This document shows positions 19,421 through 28,744 of a DNA stretch of 62,921 bases, piece by piece. The first letter of the stretch is position 1. Each line of letters begins with the position of its first letter. A program made the position numbers and the translations under genes. Location of the stretch: NCBI GenBank assembly GCA_003284565.1, contig QBXO01000007.1, positions 1 to 62,921 on the forward strand, in the 5' to 3' direction. Under the pieces are notes generated by a model that was not told the origin of the DNA, did not search any database, and saw only the letters and a program-made list of their open reading frames with translations. This DNA comes from SAR116 cluster bacterium AG-321-K23. Its GTDB lineage: Bacteria; Pseudomonadota; Alphaproteobacteria; Puniceispirillales; Marisalimonadaceae.

Positions 19421-20088
19421 TTTAAAAATATTTTAGAACATTGCCATAAAATTTTTCCACTTATGTTCAAAAGATTTGCGTTGATTTGAAAAGGTGAAAA
19501 TTTATTAAAATATGGTTTTACACTTAATTTACTTTGACTAATCTTACTTATTTCTATGATAGCTAAAAAATAATTTTTATTATCATTAAGTAAATAAATA
19601 TCAGGTTTTATAAATTTATTTATACTCACATCTACAATAGTAGTTATATGCCCATCTGATATATGGCTTTGAAAATAATATAAATTGTCTACATTAATAA
19701 ATTCTAATCCATGTAACAATTCTCTCGAAAATGATATTTGAGTTGTATTATTTACTTTGTTTTCTATATTTCTTACTGTAAAAAATTGTTCTTGTGAAGA
19801 AAGGTCTTTTAACCAATTTGGAATCAACTCATTTACATTCACATCAAGTATTTCGGCTAACATGAATCTATACTTTTCAGGAAGAACTTTGGGGGTCCTT
19901 CTATAAAGATATTGTTGCAAATATGCATCATTTTTTTTTATATTTCTGGATAAATTACGAAGATTATATTTCTTTTTTTTTATTAATTTTTTTATTTTCT
20001 CTCTGACATCTTCGTCGTCAACATTAGTTCTATTATACATGTCATCTTTATTGATCATTTTCTTATTTTGATCTTTCAATACTTTCAT
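19417..20088 (-). CDS. CI/LexA-like HTH regulator with a degenerate S24 domain
   Basis: The 223-aa protein has an N-terminal HTH at about residues 28-85, with a YLQQYLYRRTPKVLPEKYR stretch typical of alphaproteobacterial CI/S24-type repressors. The C-terminal half keeps the order of an S24 domain (a VDVSINKFIKPDIYLLND block, then SVKPYF) but lacks the serine-methionine and lysine catalytic motifs I would expect. It probably binds DNA without self-cleavage. The start overlaps ispB by 26 bases; Met codons 11 and 17 are alternative starts. Target genes are unknown. Confidence 0.65.
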   Translation of the reverse strand: MKVLKDQNKKMINKDDMYNRTNVDDEDVREKIKKLIKKKKYNLRNLSRNIKKNDAYLQQYLYRRTPKVLPEKYRFMLAEILDVNVNELIPNWLKDLSSQEQFFTVRNIENKVNNTTQISFSRELLHGLEFINVDNLYYFQSHISDGHITTIVDVSINKFIKPDIYLLNDNKNYFLAIIEISKISQSKLSVKPYFNKFSPFQINANLLNISGKILWQCSKIFLK

Positions 20089-21067
20089 TTGCTAAGTTGA
20101 TTAGATGATTATTAATTTCTCTATTTGGTAATTCATCCAGACTCTTTATAGACATAGAAATATACTCTTCAGTTTTCTTTTTGCATTCATTAAAAATATT
20201 ATATTTATTAAAGATATCAATTGCGTTATTAAAATCATCATCTTCTTGGTTCAATTCTTTTAAAGTTTTTATCCAAAATTTTTTTTCTCTTGGATTACTT
20301 TTTTGCCAAGCCAAAATAACCGGTAGTGTAGTTTTTCCTAATTTAAAATCATCACCCAGGTTTTTCCCCATTTTATTAGGTAAATTATTAAAATCCATAA
20401 GATCATCTATAATTTGAAATGCTAATCCTAAATTGAATCCATAACCATAAGCGGCTTTTTGTTGTTTAATATTTCCTCCAGCGACGATAATACCACTTTT
20501 ACATGAGGCTCCAAACAACTCAGCTGTTTTTTTGCCAATAACTTCAAAGTAATCTTCTTGACTGGTTTCTGGTTTGTTTGCAATTTGCATTTGTTGAAAC
20601 TCTCCCTGAGTTATTTTGCAGGATGCACTTGCTAAACTCGATAAAGCTTTTATTGACTTGGTTTCCACCATTAATTCAAAAGATTGTGCAAATAAAAAAT
20701 CTCCAGCTAAGATACTAAATTCATTACCCCAAATTATATTAGCTGTTTTTTTGCCTCTCCTTAAATTTGACTCATCTACAACATCATCATGTAATAAAGT
20801 TGCCGTGTGAATAAATTCTACTGCAGCTGCCAATAAGATTGGATTTTTTGAGTAATCATTTAATTGTGCTGCCATAGCTAAAGTTAAAAGTGGACGCAAT
20901 CGTTTACCAGAGGCATTTATTAAATGTTTTCCAATATCACTTATAAGAGGAATTGACTTGTTTAGTCTACTTATTATCTCTTGATTTACGGCTTCTAGAC
21001 TTTTTTCTAGTACTTGTCTTAATTGTAAAATGCCTTTTTCAGAATTTTTGGTATTTAGTTCATTCAT
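20063..21067 (-). CDS. ispB: Long-chain polyprenyl diphosphate synthase (octaprenyl/decaprenyl type)
   Basis: The protein of about 334 aa has both aspartate-rich motifs of trans-prenyltransferases: HDDVVDESNLRRG (first) and QIIDDLMDF (second), plus GKRLRPLLTLA near the N-terminus. It elongates FPP with IPP to make the ubiquinone side chain. Product length cannot be read from sequence. The ATG at 21067 is preferred; the frame also opens with a TTG four codons earlier (21079). It leads the minus-strand group of four genes and is divergent from the TrmN6-like gene. Confidence 0.93.
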   Translation of the reverse strand: MNELNTKNSEKGILQLRQVLEKSLEAVNQEIISRLNKSIPLISDIGKHLINASGKRLRPLLTLAMAAQLNDYSKNPILLAAAVEFIHTATLLHDDVVDESNLRRGKKTANIIWGNEFSILAGDFLFAQSFELMVETKSIKALSSLASASCKITQGEFQQMQIANKPETSQEDYFEVIGKKTAELFGASCKSGIIVAGGNIKQQKAAYGYGFNLGLAFQIIDDLMDFNNLPNKMGKNLGDDFKLGKTTLPVILAWQKSNPREKKFWIKTLKELNQEDDDFNNAIDIFNKYNIFNECKKKTEEYISMSIKSLDELPNREINNHLINLANESIERSK

Positions 21068-21151
21068 AGCATTTTCCAAAGGTTATTTTTGTATTATAAC
21101 TTGCTTATTATATATATTAAACATTTATATAATTTTAATTAAGGATAATCT

Positions 21152-21901
21152 ATGTTTTCCAAAAATATAACTATTGACAAAATATTAAGAGGTAAAATCT
21201 CAATAATACAATTGAAAAAGGGTTTTAGATTTGGATTTGAAGCAGTTTTTTTAGCAGCATTTGTAAATGGTTACTTAAAAAAATTTAAGAAAAAAAAAAA
21301 TTCACTTGCAGATGTTGGATCGGGCGTAGGTACTATTAGTTTAATAATTGCTCATCAAAACAATGAAATTAATATTACTGCTATTGAAAACAATGATAGT
21401 TACTCAGAAATTGCAAATGAAAATATTGTAATAAATAATTTTCAAAAAAAAATTAATGTAATTAAAGAAGATGTATTTAATCTTAATAGTTACTTAATAA
21501 ACAGCTTTGATATTGTAGTAACTAATCCACCTTTTTATGATCAAAAACATACAAAATCAGAAAATGAACTTGATAATTACGCTAAAAGAATAATTGATTA
21601 TGAAAGTTGGGTAGAAAACTCACTTAAATTACTAAAGGATAAAGGTATAATCTTCATAATCATTCCAACTGGACTTATTGAAAAATCATTAAAAATCCTT
21701 AATAAAAAAACAGGATCTATTAAAATTTTTCCAATTTGGCCTAATCATAAAAAATCTTCAAAGCGATTGATACTTTTTGCTAAAAAAGGTGGTGCTAGTC
21801 CTACTGAATTAATGTCTGGAATAAGATTATTAAACAATGAAGGAAAAATAACGAAAAAAGCAAGAACATATAGTGAAAATGGTATATTCAATTTTTTATA
21901 A
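21152..21901 (+). CDS. TrmN6-like tRNA1(Val) adenine-N6 methyltransferase
   Basis: The 249-aa Rossmann methyltransferase has a QLKKGFRFGFEAVFLAAF opening, SAM motif I at ADVGSGVGTISL and the N6-adenine catalytic motif NPPF (VTNPPFYDQ). This combination is typical of TrmN6/YfiC, which makes m6A37 in tRNA1(Val); alphaproteobacterial homologues sit beside ispB as here. Other N6-methylation substrates cannot be excluded. Confidence 0.82.
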   Translation: MFSKNITIDKILRGKISIIQLKKGFRFGFEAVFLAAFVNGYLKKFKKKKNSLADVGSGVGTISLIIAHQNNEINITAIENNDSYSEIANENIVINNFQKKINVIKEDVFNLNSYLINSFDIVVTNPPFYDQKHTKSENELDNYAKRIIDYESWVENSLKLLKDKGIIFIIIPTGLIEKSLKILNKKTGSIKIFPIWPNHKKSSKRLILFAKKGGASPTELMSGIRLLNNEGKITKKARTYSENGIFNFL

Positions 21902-21931
21902 ACAATTTATTTAAGTTATTAAATAAATGTT
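21901..21931 (+). terminator. AT-rich hairpin between the methylase and protease genes
   Basis: AACAATTTATTTAA and TTAAATAAATGTT pair over 13 bases with one bulged A and a GTTA loop. The hairpin begins at the stop codon of the methyltransferase gene. No uridine run follows, so it may be a transcript-end stabilising or processing stem instead of a true intrinsic terminator. Confidence 0.35.
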
Positions 21932-21983
21932 GTATTAACTTAATAATCGGAAATAAAAATATAGATAATTTATAGGAGTTGAA

Positions 21984-22793
21984 ATGAGTTTTCTTTCTTT
22001 TTTTAGAAAGTCACAAAATGTTTCATCTATATCCTTAAGCGGAATAATTGCTCCAAATATGGGTAGAAGAAAAGGATTAAATCTTTATGAACTTGATAAA
22101 GTTATTGAGCAAGCTTTTTCAGTAAAAAATTTAAAAGCAGTTGCTTTACAGATAAACTCACCTGGTGGATCTCCCGTTCAATCTGAGATGATATCTAGGC
22201 GTATAAGAGAGTTGTCGGAGAAAAAAAATGTTCCAGTATTAGCTTTTGTTGAGGATGTTGCAGCTTCTGGTGGTTACTGGCTTGCTTGTGCAGCAGACGA
22301 AATCTTTGCAAGTAAAGCTTCAATTATTGGTTCTATTGGTGTGGTCTCGTCTGGCTTTGGTTTCGACAAAGCAATTGACAAAATTGGCATAGATCGACGT
22401 CTTTATACCTCTGGTGAAAATAAAGCAATTTTGGACCCTTTTTTACCTGAAAATAAAGATGATGTTAAAAGGTTAAAAGCTATTCAAAAAGAATTACATA
22501 ATCAATTCATTTCATTTGTTAAGTCAAGGCGTGGAAGCAAAATAACAAACAAAGACAAAGATTTATTTACTGGAGCCTTCTGGTCAGGCGAAAAAAGTTT
22601 AGACCTAGGTTTAATAGACGCTTTTGGTGAAATGAAATTTATATTGAAGGAAAGATTTGGAGAAGATATTAAAATCAAAGAATTTGCTCCTAAGAAAAAG
22701 TTCTTTGGTTTGGGTAACTTATTCTCAGGAGCTTTAGATGTTTTAATATATAAAGTCGAAGAACGAATTAGTTTTAAAAGATTCGGATTGTAA
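21984..22793 (+). CDS. S49-family peptidase (SohB/SppA-like)
   Basis: The 269-aa protein has the short-form SppA/SohB catalytic layout: a conserved NSPGGSPVQSE strand-turn, the nucleophile Ser95 in AASGGYW, and the general base Lys147 in SGENKAILDP. These Ser-Lys proteases degrade signal peptides and membrane proteins. No clear signal or transmembrane segment is visible at the N-terminus. It is preceded by a strong AGGAG site and followed after 4 bases by a small zinc-ribbon membrane gene. Confidence 0.9.
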   Translation: MSFLSFFRKSQNVSSISLSGIIAPNMGRRKGLNLYELDKVIEQAFSVKNLKAVALQINSPGGSPVQSEMISRRIRELSEKKNVPVLAFVEDVAASGGYWLACAADEIFASKASIIGSIGVVSSGFGFDKAIDKIGIDRRLYTSGENKAILDPFLPENKDDVKRLKAIQKELHNQFISFVKSRRGSKITNKDKDLFTGAFWSGEKSLDLGLIDAFGEMKFILKERFGEDIKIKEFAPKKKFFGLGNLFSGALDVLIYKVEERISFKRFGL

Positions 22794-22797
22794 AATT

Positions 22798-23016
22798 ATG
22801 CTTTCTGTAGGTAAAATTTTTTGGCTTATTATAATTTTATTTGCTGTGTGGTATATTTTCAAAATTATTGAGAAAAGAAAGCTTAATTCAAGTAATAACA
22901 AACAGAAATATGATAATGTTAACAAAAAAGGTATAGATGCTTTTAAATGTGATGTTTGTGGTTTGTGGAGTACTGGACAAAAGTGCAATAATAAAGAATG
23001 TTCTTGCTCACAATAA
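22798..23016 (+). CDS. Small membrane protein with a C-terminal zinc-ribbon-like motif
   Basis: The 72-aa protein has one N-terminal transmembrane helix (about residues 5-22), a basic Asn/Lys-rich linker, and a C-terminal Cys-rich tail with CDVCGLW followed by further Cys residues (CNNKECSC). The layout resembles PP0621-type proteins, which pair a membrane anchor with a zinc-binding knuckle; that assignment is by memory of the pattern. Its position directly behind the SohB-like protease suggests co-transcription and perhaps shared envelope work. Confidence 0.65.
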   Translation: MLSVGKIFWLIIILFAVWYIFKIIEKRKLNSSNNKQKYDNVNKKGIDAFKCDVCGLWSTGQKCNNKECSCSQ

Positions 23017-23079
23017 AAAATTCTTCCAAAAAGTTCAGAGTTAAAAATTAATTAAATGAGCAAAAACTAGTTAAATTAA

Positions 23080-23958
23080 ATGAATAAAAATAATTCTTTT
23101 CAGAGCATTATAACTAACCTTCAATCTTTTTGGATAGATCAAGGTTGTGTTTTGCTACAACCATACGACTTAGAAGTTGGAGCTGGTACTTTTCACCCGG
23201 CAACAGCGCTGAGAGTCTTAGGTCCAGACCCAATTTGGAAAGCTGCTTATGTTCAGCCATGCAGAAGGCCAACCGATGGAAGATATGGTGAAAATCCTAA
23301 TAGACTTCAGCACTATTATCAATTTCAGGTGATTATTAAACCATCTCCTAAAAACATACAAAATTTATATCTTAAAAGTCTAAGCTTCATTGGTCTTGAT
23401 CCTAAAGATCATGACATCAGATTTGTAGAGGATGATTGGGAGAGCCCAACTTTAGGTGCCTCAGGCTTAGGTTGGGAAATCTGGTGTGATGGTATGGAAA
23501 TTAGTCAATTTACATATTTCCAACAGGTTGGTGGTATTGAAATTAAACCTGTTGCATGTGAAATCACTTACGGTCTAGAAAGATTAGCTATGTTTATACA
23601 AAAAATTGAAAATGTTTATGACTTAGATTGGGATGGTATAAAAAAAAATAAGGGTGGCAAAACTTACGGTGATATCTTTTTACAGCAAGAAAAAGAATTC
23701 TCTCGATATAATTTTGAAAAATCCGAGACATTACTTTTATTTAAGCAGTTTAATGATGCTGAAACTGAATGCAAAAATTTATTAAATGATAAGAAAAACC
23801 CTTTAGCTCTACCTGCATATCACCAATGCATTAAAGCTAGTCATATTTTCAATTTGTTAGATGCTAGAGGTGTTATTTCTGTCTCTGAGAGACAATCATA
23901 TATTTTAAGAGTTAGAAATATGGCTAGATCTTCTTGTCTTGCCTGGATAGGTAAGTAA
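23080..23958 (+). CDS. glyQ: Glycine-tRNA ligase alpha subunit
   Basis: The 292-aa protein is the catalytic alpha chain of bacterial alpha2beta2 GlyRS. Visible blocks are [43 protein letters not shown] (class II aminoacylation core), [10 protein letters not shown] and [11 protein letters not shown] (motif 3 region). It activates glycine. Its stop is immediately followed by the glyS start. Confidence 0.98.
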   Translation: MNKNNSFQSIITNLQSFWIDQGCVLLQPYDLEVGAGTFHPATALRVLGPDPIWKAAYVQPCRRPTDGRYGENPNRLQHYYQFQVIIKPSPKNIQNLYLKSLSFIGLDPKDHDIRFVEDDWESPTLGASGLGWEIWCDGMEISQFTYFQQVGGIEIKPVACEITYGLERLAMFIQKIENVYDLDWDGIKKNKGGKTYGDIFLQQEKEFSRYNFEKSETLLLFKQFNDAETECKNLLNDKKNPLALPAYHQCIKASHIFNLLDARGVISVSERQSYILRVRNMARSSCLAWIGK

Positions 23959-26052
23959 ATGAATAGAACTGATGTCAATAGAGGCAATTTACTTTTAGAG
24001 TTTTTTTCTGAGGAAATACCTGCAAGGATGCAATCAAACTCAGAAGAGCAATTAGAAAATTTGTTTATTAAGTCTCTTTTACAAAGAGATATAACTTTTG
24101 GCACTCTCAAAACTTTCAGTAGTCCAAGACACTTATCAATTATCATTAAAAATATTGAGTTAGAACAAAAAGATAAAAAAATAGAAAAGAGGGGGCCACG
24201 ATTTGATGCAAATCAAAAAGCAATTGATGGTTTTCTAAAATCTAACAATTTAAATTTAAACGAAACAGTAATAAAAGAAACGAAAAATGGAAAATTTTAT
24301 TTCCATTCTCAAATGATCAAAGGACAAAGAACTTACGAAATTTTACCTGATATAATTAATGAAATAGTCAATAGCTTTATTTGGCCCAAAAGTCAAAGAT
24401 GGGAGAACACAGATCTAAAGTGGGCACGACCTCTAAGAAATATTCTATTGTTGTTTAATGACAATCTCGTTAAGGGTAAGGTATGTATAGGAAAAAACAT
24501 TTTTTTAAACTTTACTAATTTTACTTTTTCACACAGATTTAGCGATAAAAAGATTATCATAAATAAGATAGAAAACTATGAACAATTACTAGAAGACAAT
24601 TTTGTAATTTTAGATAGAAATAAAAGATCAGAAAAAATAATTAATGATACAGCATATTTACTTGATAAGGAAAAGCTAAAATTAGTTCATGATAAGTCCC
24701 TACTTGATGAAGTTGTAGGTCTTGTAGAGTTTCCTAATGTACTTGTTGGCTCCATTGGTAAACAATTTATGAAACTGCCGAGAGAAGTATTATCAACAGC
24801 AATGCGTGTTCATCAAAAGTATTTTTCAATTACAGACAAAGAAAATAATCTAGAGTCAAAATTTTTATTTGTTGCCAATAGTGTTAAAAATAAAAATAGG
24901 GATTTTAGAGTTATTGCAGGTAATGAAAGAGTTTTAAAAGCTCGCTTATTTGATGCCAGTTATTTTTTTGAGAAAGATATTTCTAATACATTTGAAAATT
25001 GGAATGAAAAACTCAAACATGTGTTGTTTTATGAGTCTTTAGGTTCTTTGCATGATAAGACAATAAGAATGGTTAATATTTCTAAAAAGTTTGCAAAAGC
25101 CTTTGGGGTTAAACCAGAATTAGCTAAACAAGCAGCCCTTTTATCTAAAGCAGACCTTGTCTCAGAAATGGTTATGGAATTTCCTGAACTTCAAGGGATT
25201 ATGGGAGGGCATTATGCTAAGATAAAAAACAAATCTGATGATGTTTCAAAAGCTATTTTTGAACATTATAAACCTAAGGGTATTTCTGATGATTTACCAG
25301 AGACAAAACTTGGATCTTTATTATCAATGGTTGATAAGATTGATACTTTGGTAGGTTTCTTTTCAATTGGTAAGATACCTACTGGTTCTAAAGATCCATT
25401 TGCTCTAAGAAGAAATGGATTTTCAATTGTTCAAATCTTAATTAATTTTAAACTAAATATGTCATTGAATGAAGTTATCGAACCATCTCTAAAAGAATTT
25501 GATAATTCTTCACAATCAATAAAACTTAGCTTAATTAATTTTATGATTGATAAACTAAAATTTGTACTTTCTAGTCGAAATAATAGAATCGATTTAGTCA
25601 ATTCTGTTTTAAACACAAGAATTGTGAATGATATACCTATCAAAGTAATTTCAAGTAGAATTAACAGTATAAATAAATTCATTAAAAATAAGGATTTTAA
25701 TATTTTCTTAGCAAATTTCAAACGTATTAATAATATTCTTAAAAGTGAAAAATTTTCAAATAACGCCGAATTGCAAATAGATACAAAAATTTTCGAAACT
25801 ATGGAAGAAGAACATATTAATAATATCAGTAAATCTTTTTCAAGAAAAATAAGGGAAAAAGGAATGTGTGACAAATCTCAGGAAGTATTTATAGATAGCT
25901 TAATAAAAATGAATGAGCCAATATCATTATTCTTTGAAAATGTAATCGTTAATCACTATGATAACAATATTAAGACTAATAGGTTAAGTTTATTAAAGAA
26001 CTTACATAACTCAATTTTAGAGTTTTCAAGTTTTAACTTTATTGAAAATTAA
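23959..26052 (+). CDS. glyS: Glycine-tRNA ligase beta subunit
   Basis: The 697-aa protein matches the GlyS beta chain: it opens with [14 protein letters not shown], and contains [28 protein letters not shown], an HD-like domain with [17 protein letters not shown], and a C-terminal tRNA-binding region. It supplies tRNA recognition to the GlyQ/GlyS enzyme. Translation is coupled to glyQ with no gap. The stop overlaps the stop of the convergent rpmE by four bases. Confidence 0.98.
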   Translation: MNRTDVNRGNLLLEFFSEEIPARMQSNSEEQLENLFIKSLLQRDITFGTLKTFSSPRHLSIIIKNIELEQKDKKIEKRGPRFDANQKAIDGFLKSNNLNLNETVIKETKNGKFYFHSQMIKGQRTYEILPDIINEIVNSFIWPKSQRWENTDLKWARPLRNILLLFNDNLVKGKVCIGKNIFLNFTNFTFSHRFSDKKIIINKIENYEQLLEDNFVILDRNKRSEKIINDTAYLLDKEKLKLVHDKSLLDEVVGLVEFPNVLVGSIGKQFMKLPREVLSTAMRVHQKYFSITDKENNLESKFLFVANSVKNKNRDFRVIAGNERVLKARLFDASYFFEKDISNTFENWNEKLKHVLFYESLGSLHDKTIRMVNISKKFAKAFGVKPELAKQAALLSKADLVSEMVMEFPELQGIMGGHYAKIKNKSDDVSKAIFEHYKPKGISDDLPETKLGSLLSMVDKIDTLVGFFSIGKIPTGSKDPFALRRNGFSIVQILINFKLNMSLNEVIEPSLKEFDNSSQSIKLSLINFMIDKLKFVLSSRNNRIDLVNSVLNTRIVNDIPIKVISSRINSINKFIKNKDFNIFLANFKRINNILKSEKFSNNAELQIDTKIFETMEEEHINNISKSFSRKIREKGMCDKSQEVFIDSLIKMNEPISLFFENVIVNHYDNNIKTNRLSLLKNLHNSILEFSSFNFIEN

Positions 26053-26276
26053 TCAGTCTTAACACCTAAGCCTGAAAACCTTTTATTAAATCGAGCAACC
26101 TGACCTCCTGAGTCTAAGATCCTATGCTGACCAGTCCAGGCAGGATGTGATAGAGGATCAATATCTAATTTAACAATGTCTCCAACTTTACCCAAGGTAG
26201 AACGTGTTTTATATTTAGTACCGTCTGTCATTACTACGGTAATTTCGTGATAATCTGGGTGGATATCTTTTTTCAT
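26049..26276 (-). CDS. rpmE: 50S ribosomal protein L31
   Basis: The 75-aa protein starts [19 protein letters not shown], the L31 signature, and ends with a [15 protein letters not shown] motif. It has no cysteines, so it is a zinc-free type. It is a small 50S protein bridging to 30S at the central protuberance. The gene shares four bases with the glyS stop. Confidence 0.96.
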   Translation of the reverse strand: MKKDIHPDYHEITVVMTDGTKYKTRSTLGKVGDIVKLDIDPLSHPAWTGQHRILDSGGQVARFNKRFSGLGVKTD

Positions 26277-26430
26277 ATCAATCTCTACTATTATTAATTA
26301 ATAAACATTCCTACAATTAAATTAATTTTATTTCAAGCTATTAAAAAATTTAATTCTTCCAAAACATTCTAATTTATGAACTTTAGATTTCACTTAAATT
26401 TATTAAATAAACTTTAGATTATTTTCTTTG

Positions 26431-27576
26431 TTATTTAAGTTTAGTATTTTGAGTAATTTTCATTTCTATTCTTCTGTTTTTCATTCTCGCAGATTTTGTT
26501 CTGTTTTTATCAATTGGTTGAAAACTCCCGTATCCTGACGCAGATAATCTGCTTGGTGCAATACCTTGCTTTATCAAAAATCTTAACACTGACAACGCTC
26601 TTTTAGTGGATAATTCCCAATTATCTCTATAAGTTTGCCCTTTCTTTACTGGTAAACTGTCTGTATGACCCTCGATTTGTAAAATCCAATCAATGTCCGT
26701 AGGCAATGATTTTTCAATTTCCATTAGAGTAGCAGCAAGCTTTTGCATTTCTAGTTGTCCATCTACACCAAGTTCATCTGAGCCCAGAGAAAAAAGAACT
26801 TCAGATTGAAATACAAATCTATCGCCAACTACTCTTATTTCTTTTCTCCCTTTTATAAGCTCCCTTACTCTTCCAAAAAAATCAGATTTGAATTTTTCAA
26901 GTTCTTCTACTCTTCTTGCTAAGGCAGAGTTTACATCTTTTCCTAGGTTTACAGTTTTAACATTTTCTTTTTTATCTTTTGCTTTGTAAGCTGATAAAAG
27001 AGTCTGTAGTTGAGTCAATTTATTTTTTAAACTTAATGTTGTAGCAATAAGTTGTTTTACTTCTTGTTTATTAGCTTTTAAAATTATTTCTTTATTTTGA
27101 ATTTCTAAATTTTTTTTACTTACTTGTTTATCTAAGTCTGAGACATTATTAGACAATCTCGTATTAATTTTAATTTTTTCTTCAAGAGCTATTTTTAGTT
27201 TATTAATTTCACTTTCATTTAAAGTAATAATATTTTTTGTGCCTGTAAGTTCTTCTTGATATTGTTTTGTTATTTCTTTTTCTTTATTAAAGTCTTTTTT
27301 AATTACCTCAATTTTTTCTTCTAAAATTGATAGCTGTGCAGTAAGTTCAGTTGTTGTATCTCTTTCTAATGAGAGTAACTCGCTAAGCTCAGTTAAGTTA
27401 TTTTTTAACTTTAATAGTGCTTCGTCTTGCCCGCTCATTTTTTGCGAAATAAAAAATTGAGAAATAACAAAAATCATTAGTACAAAAATTATTACCATTA
27501 GAAGACTTGACAAAGCATCAACAAAACCTGGCCAAGTATAATCTAATTGTTTTTTTCTAATTCTATTTTGTATCAT
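26431..27576 (-). CDS. OmpA/MotB-like stator partner protein
   Basis: The 381-aa protein has a short cytoplasmic N-terminus and one transmembrane helix (about residues 16-47) with a WPGFVDALSSLLMVIIFVLM pattern. The Asp there aligns with the proton-binding Asp of MotB/TolR. A long coiled coil follows (about 50-200), then a C-terminal OmpA peptidoglycan-binding domain (IEGHTDSLPV, ASGYGSFQPID, NRRIEMKI). Its start is 29 bases after the MotA/ExbB-like gene, so they form a pair. No flagellar genes are near. Function is not established. Confidence 0.82.
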   Translation of the reverse strand: MIQNRIRKKQLDYTWPGFVDALSSLLMVIIFVLMIFVISQFFISQKMSGQDEALLKLKNNLTELSELLSLERDTTTELTAQLSILEEKIEVIKKDFNKEKEITKQYQEELTGTKNIITLNESEINKLKIALEEKIKINTRLSNNVSDLDKQVSKKNLEIQNKEIILKANKQEVKQLIATTLSLKNKLTQLQTLLSAYKAKDKKENVKTVNLGKDVNSALARRVEELEKFKSDFFGRVRELIKGRKEIRVVGDRFVFQSEVLFSLGSDELGVDGQLEMQKLAATLMEIEKSLPTDIDWILQIEGHTDSLPVKKGQTYRDNWELSTKRALSVLRFLIKQGIAPSRLSASGYGSFQPIDKNRTKSARMKNRRIEMKITQNTKLK

Positions 27577-27604
27577 TAATAATCTCGATAAGATATCTCA
27601 TCTT

Positions 27605-28657
27605 TTACTTGTTACTATGTTTGGTAAATGACTTTTCTAAATTTGATATTTGCTTAGAAATAGCTCTTAGCTCAATAGTAAAACTAGATTGGATTTCAGA
27701 AATCTTCCCAGTATTTTCTTCTCCTAAATTTTTTAATATAGAGGAAATTTTTATTAAATGATCTTTTATGGATCTATCTTCATCAAGTTTTTCTAATAAT
27801 TTATTTAGGACAATAGTAAGTTCATTAATATTTTCTGAAATTCTTACTCTATCATTTTCATTTTGGTTTGCCCTTTTTGCAACTAGTGCAAGGCTTTCAA
27901 TAGCTGCTTCACTTAAGCCAGAATTTCCTGCTTCATTTGTTGTAAAAATAGCCATTTGTGACAACCAATCTTCAAGTTCATTGAAAAATCGATTACTTGC
28001 CTGTCCTACCTGTAGATCAAGAAATCCTAATATTAATGATCCAGCTAGGCCAAATAAAGAGGAAGAAAAAGCAGTAGACATTCCATCAAGTGGAGCACTT
28101 AGTCCTTTTTGAATTTCCATAAATAAAGTACTACCTTCATTAGTAATGTTACCTGTATTAAAATCAATTGTGTTTATTACTCCAGATACTGAAGAAATTG
28201 TTTGTAATAGACCCCAAAAAGTTCCTAATAATCCTAAAAATACTAGAAGACCTATCATATATCTTAGTATCTCTCTACTTTCATCTAATCTTGATGAAAC
28301 ACCTTCTAAAATAGTACCAAGAGAATTAGCAGACAAAGATGGGTTTTCATTTCTGTCATCTGAAAGGACAGCAGCTACTGGTGCAAGCAGAATTGGTTTT
28401 ATTTTTGAGGCTATATTCGCTGGCATTAAACTATCTTTTCTTTTAATAAATTTAAGCCACTTAGCTTCTTTACTTAAACGAACTGTCTGACGAAATGAGA
28501 AAATTGTTCCTAAAATAAATGTACTGATTATTACACTATTTAGTGCAACGTTTCCTTCAAAAGCTTTTTTAAGAGGATCGAATAATATCGTTATTAGTAA
28601 AGAAACTATTACTAGCAAAAATAACATTCTAAAAGCATATTTATTTGGATCTGTCAT
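27605..28657 (-). CDS. MotA/TolQ/ExbB-like proton channel protein
   Basis: The 350-aa membrane protein has two N-terminal transmembrane helices (about 9-27 and 35-55). The MotA/ExbB core has helices near 135-160 and 190-215 (MIGLLVFLGLLGTFWGLLQT; MSTAFSSSLFGLAGSLILGF), including the Thr/Ser that lines the ion path in ExbB/TolQ. The C-terminal region is a predicted coiled coil (EDRSIKDHLIKISSILKNL). With the OmpA/MotB-like partner it would form a 5:2 peptidoglycan-anchored stator. It is distinct from the tolQ of this window, which lies at 37007. Confidence 0.82.
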   Translation of the reverse strand: MTDPNKYAFRMLFLLVIVSLLITILFDPLKKAFEGNVALNSVIISTFILGTIFSFRQTVRLSKEAKWLKFIKRKDSLMPANIASKIKPILLAPVAAVLSDDRNENPSLSANSLGTILEGVSSRLDESREILRYMIGLLVFLGLLGTFWGLLQTISSVSGVINTIDFNTGNITNEGSTLFMEIQKGLSAPLDGMSTAFSSSLFGLAGSLILGFLDLQVGQASNRFFNELEDWLSQMAIFTTNEAGNSGLSEAAIESLALVAKRANQNENDRVRISENINELTIVLNKLLEKLDEDRSIKDHLIKISSILKNLGEENTGKISEIQSSFTIELRAISKQISNLEKSFTKHSNK

Positions 28658-28744
28658 TTTATAACCTCATTAATAAATGATCTAACTACATATTATAAAA
28701 TCATTACATTAAAAAAAGACTTTTTAATGACACATAACAAACTA

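Noticed and set aside
26378-26420. Direct repeat AACTTTAGATT, two copies about 30 bases apart downstream of the OmpA-like gene
   Set aside because: Only two short copies in very AT-rich DNA; no sign of an array or mobile end.
26431-28657. MotAB-like pair as a Zorya defence system
   Set aside because: No ZorC, ZorD or ZorE-like gene is nearby, and the flanks are housekeeping genes.
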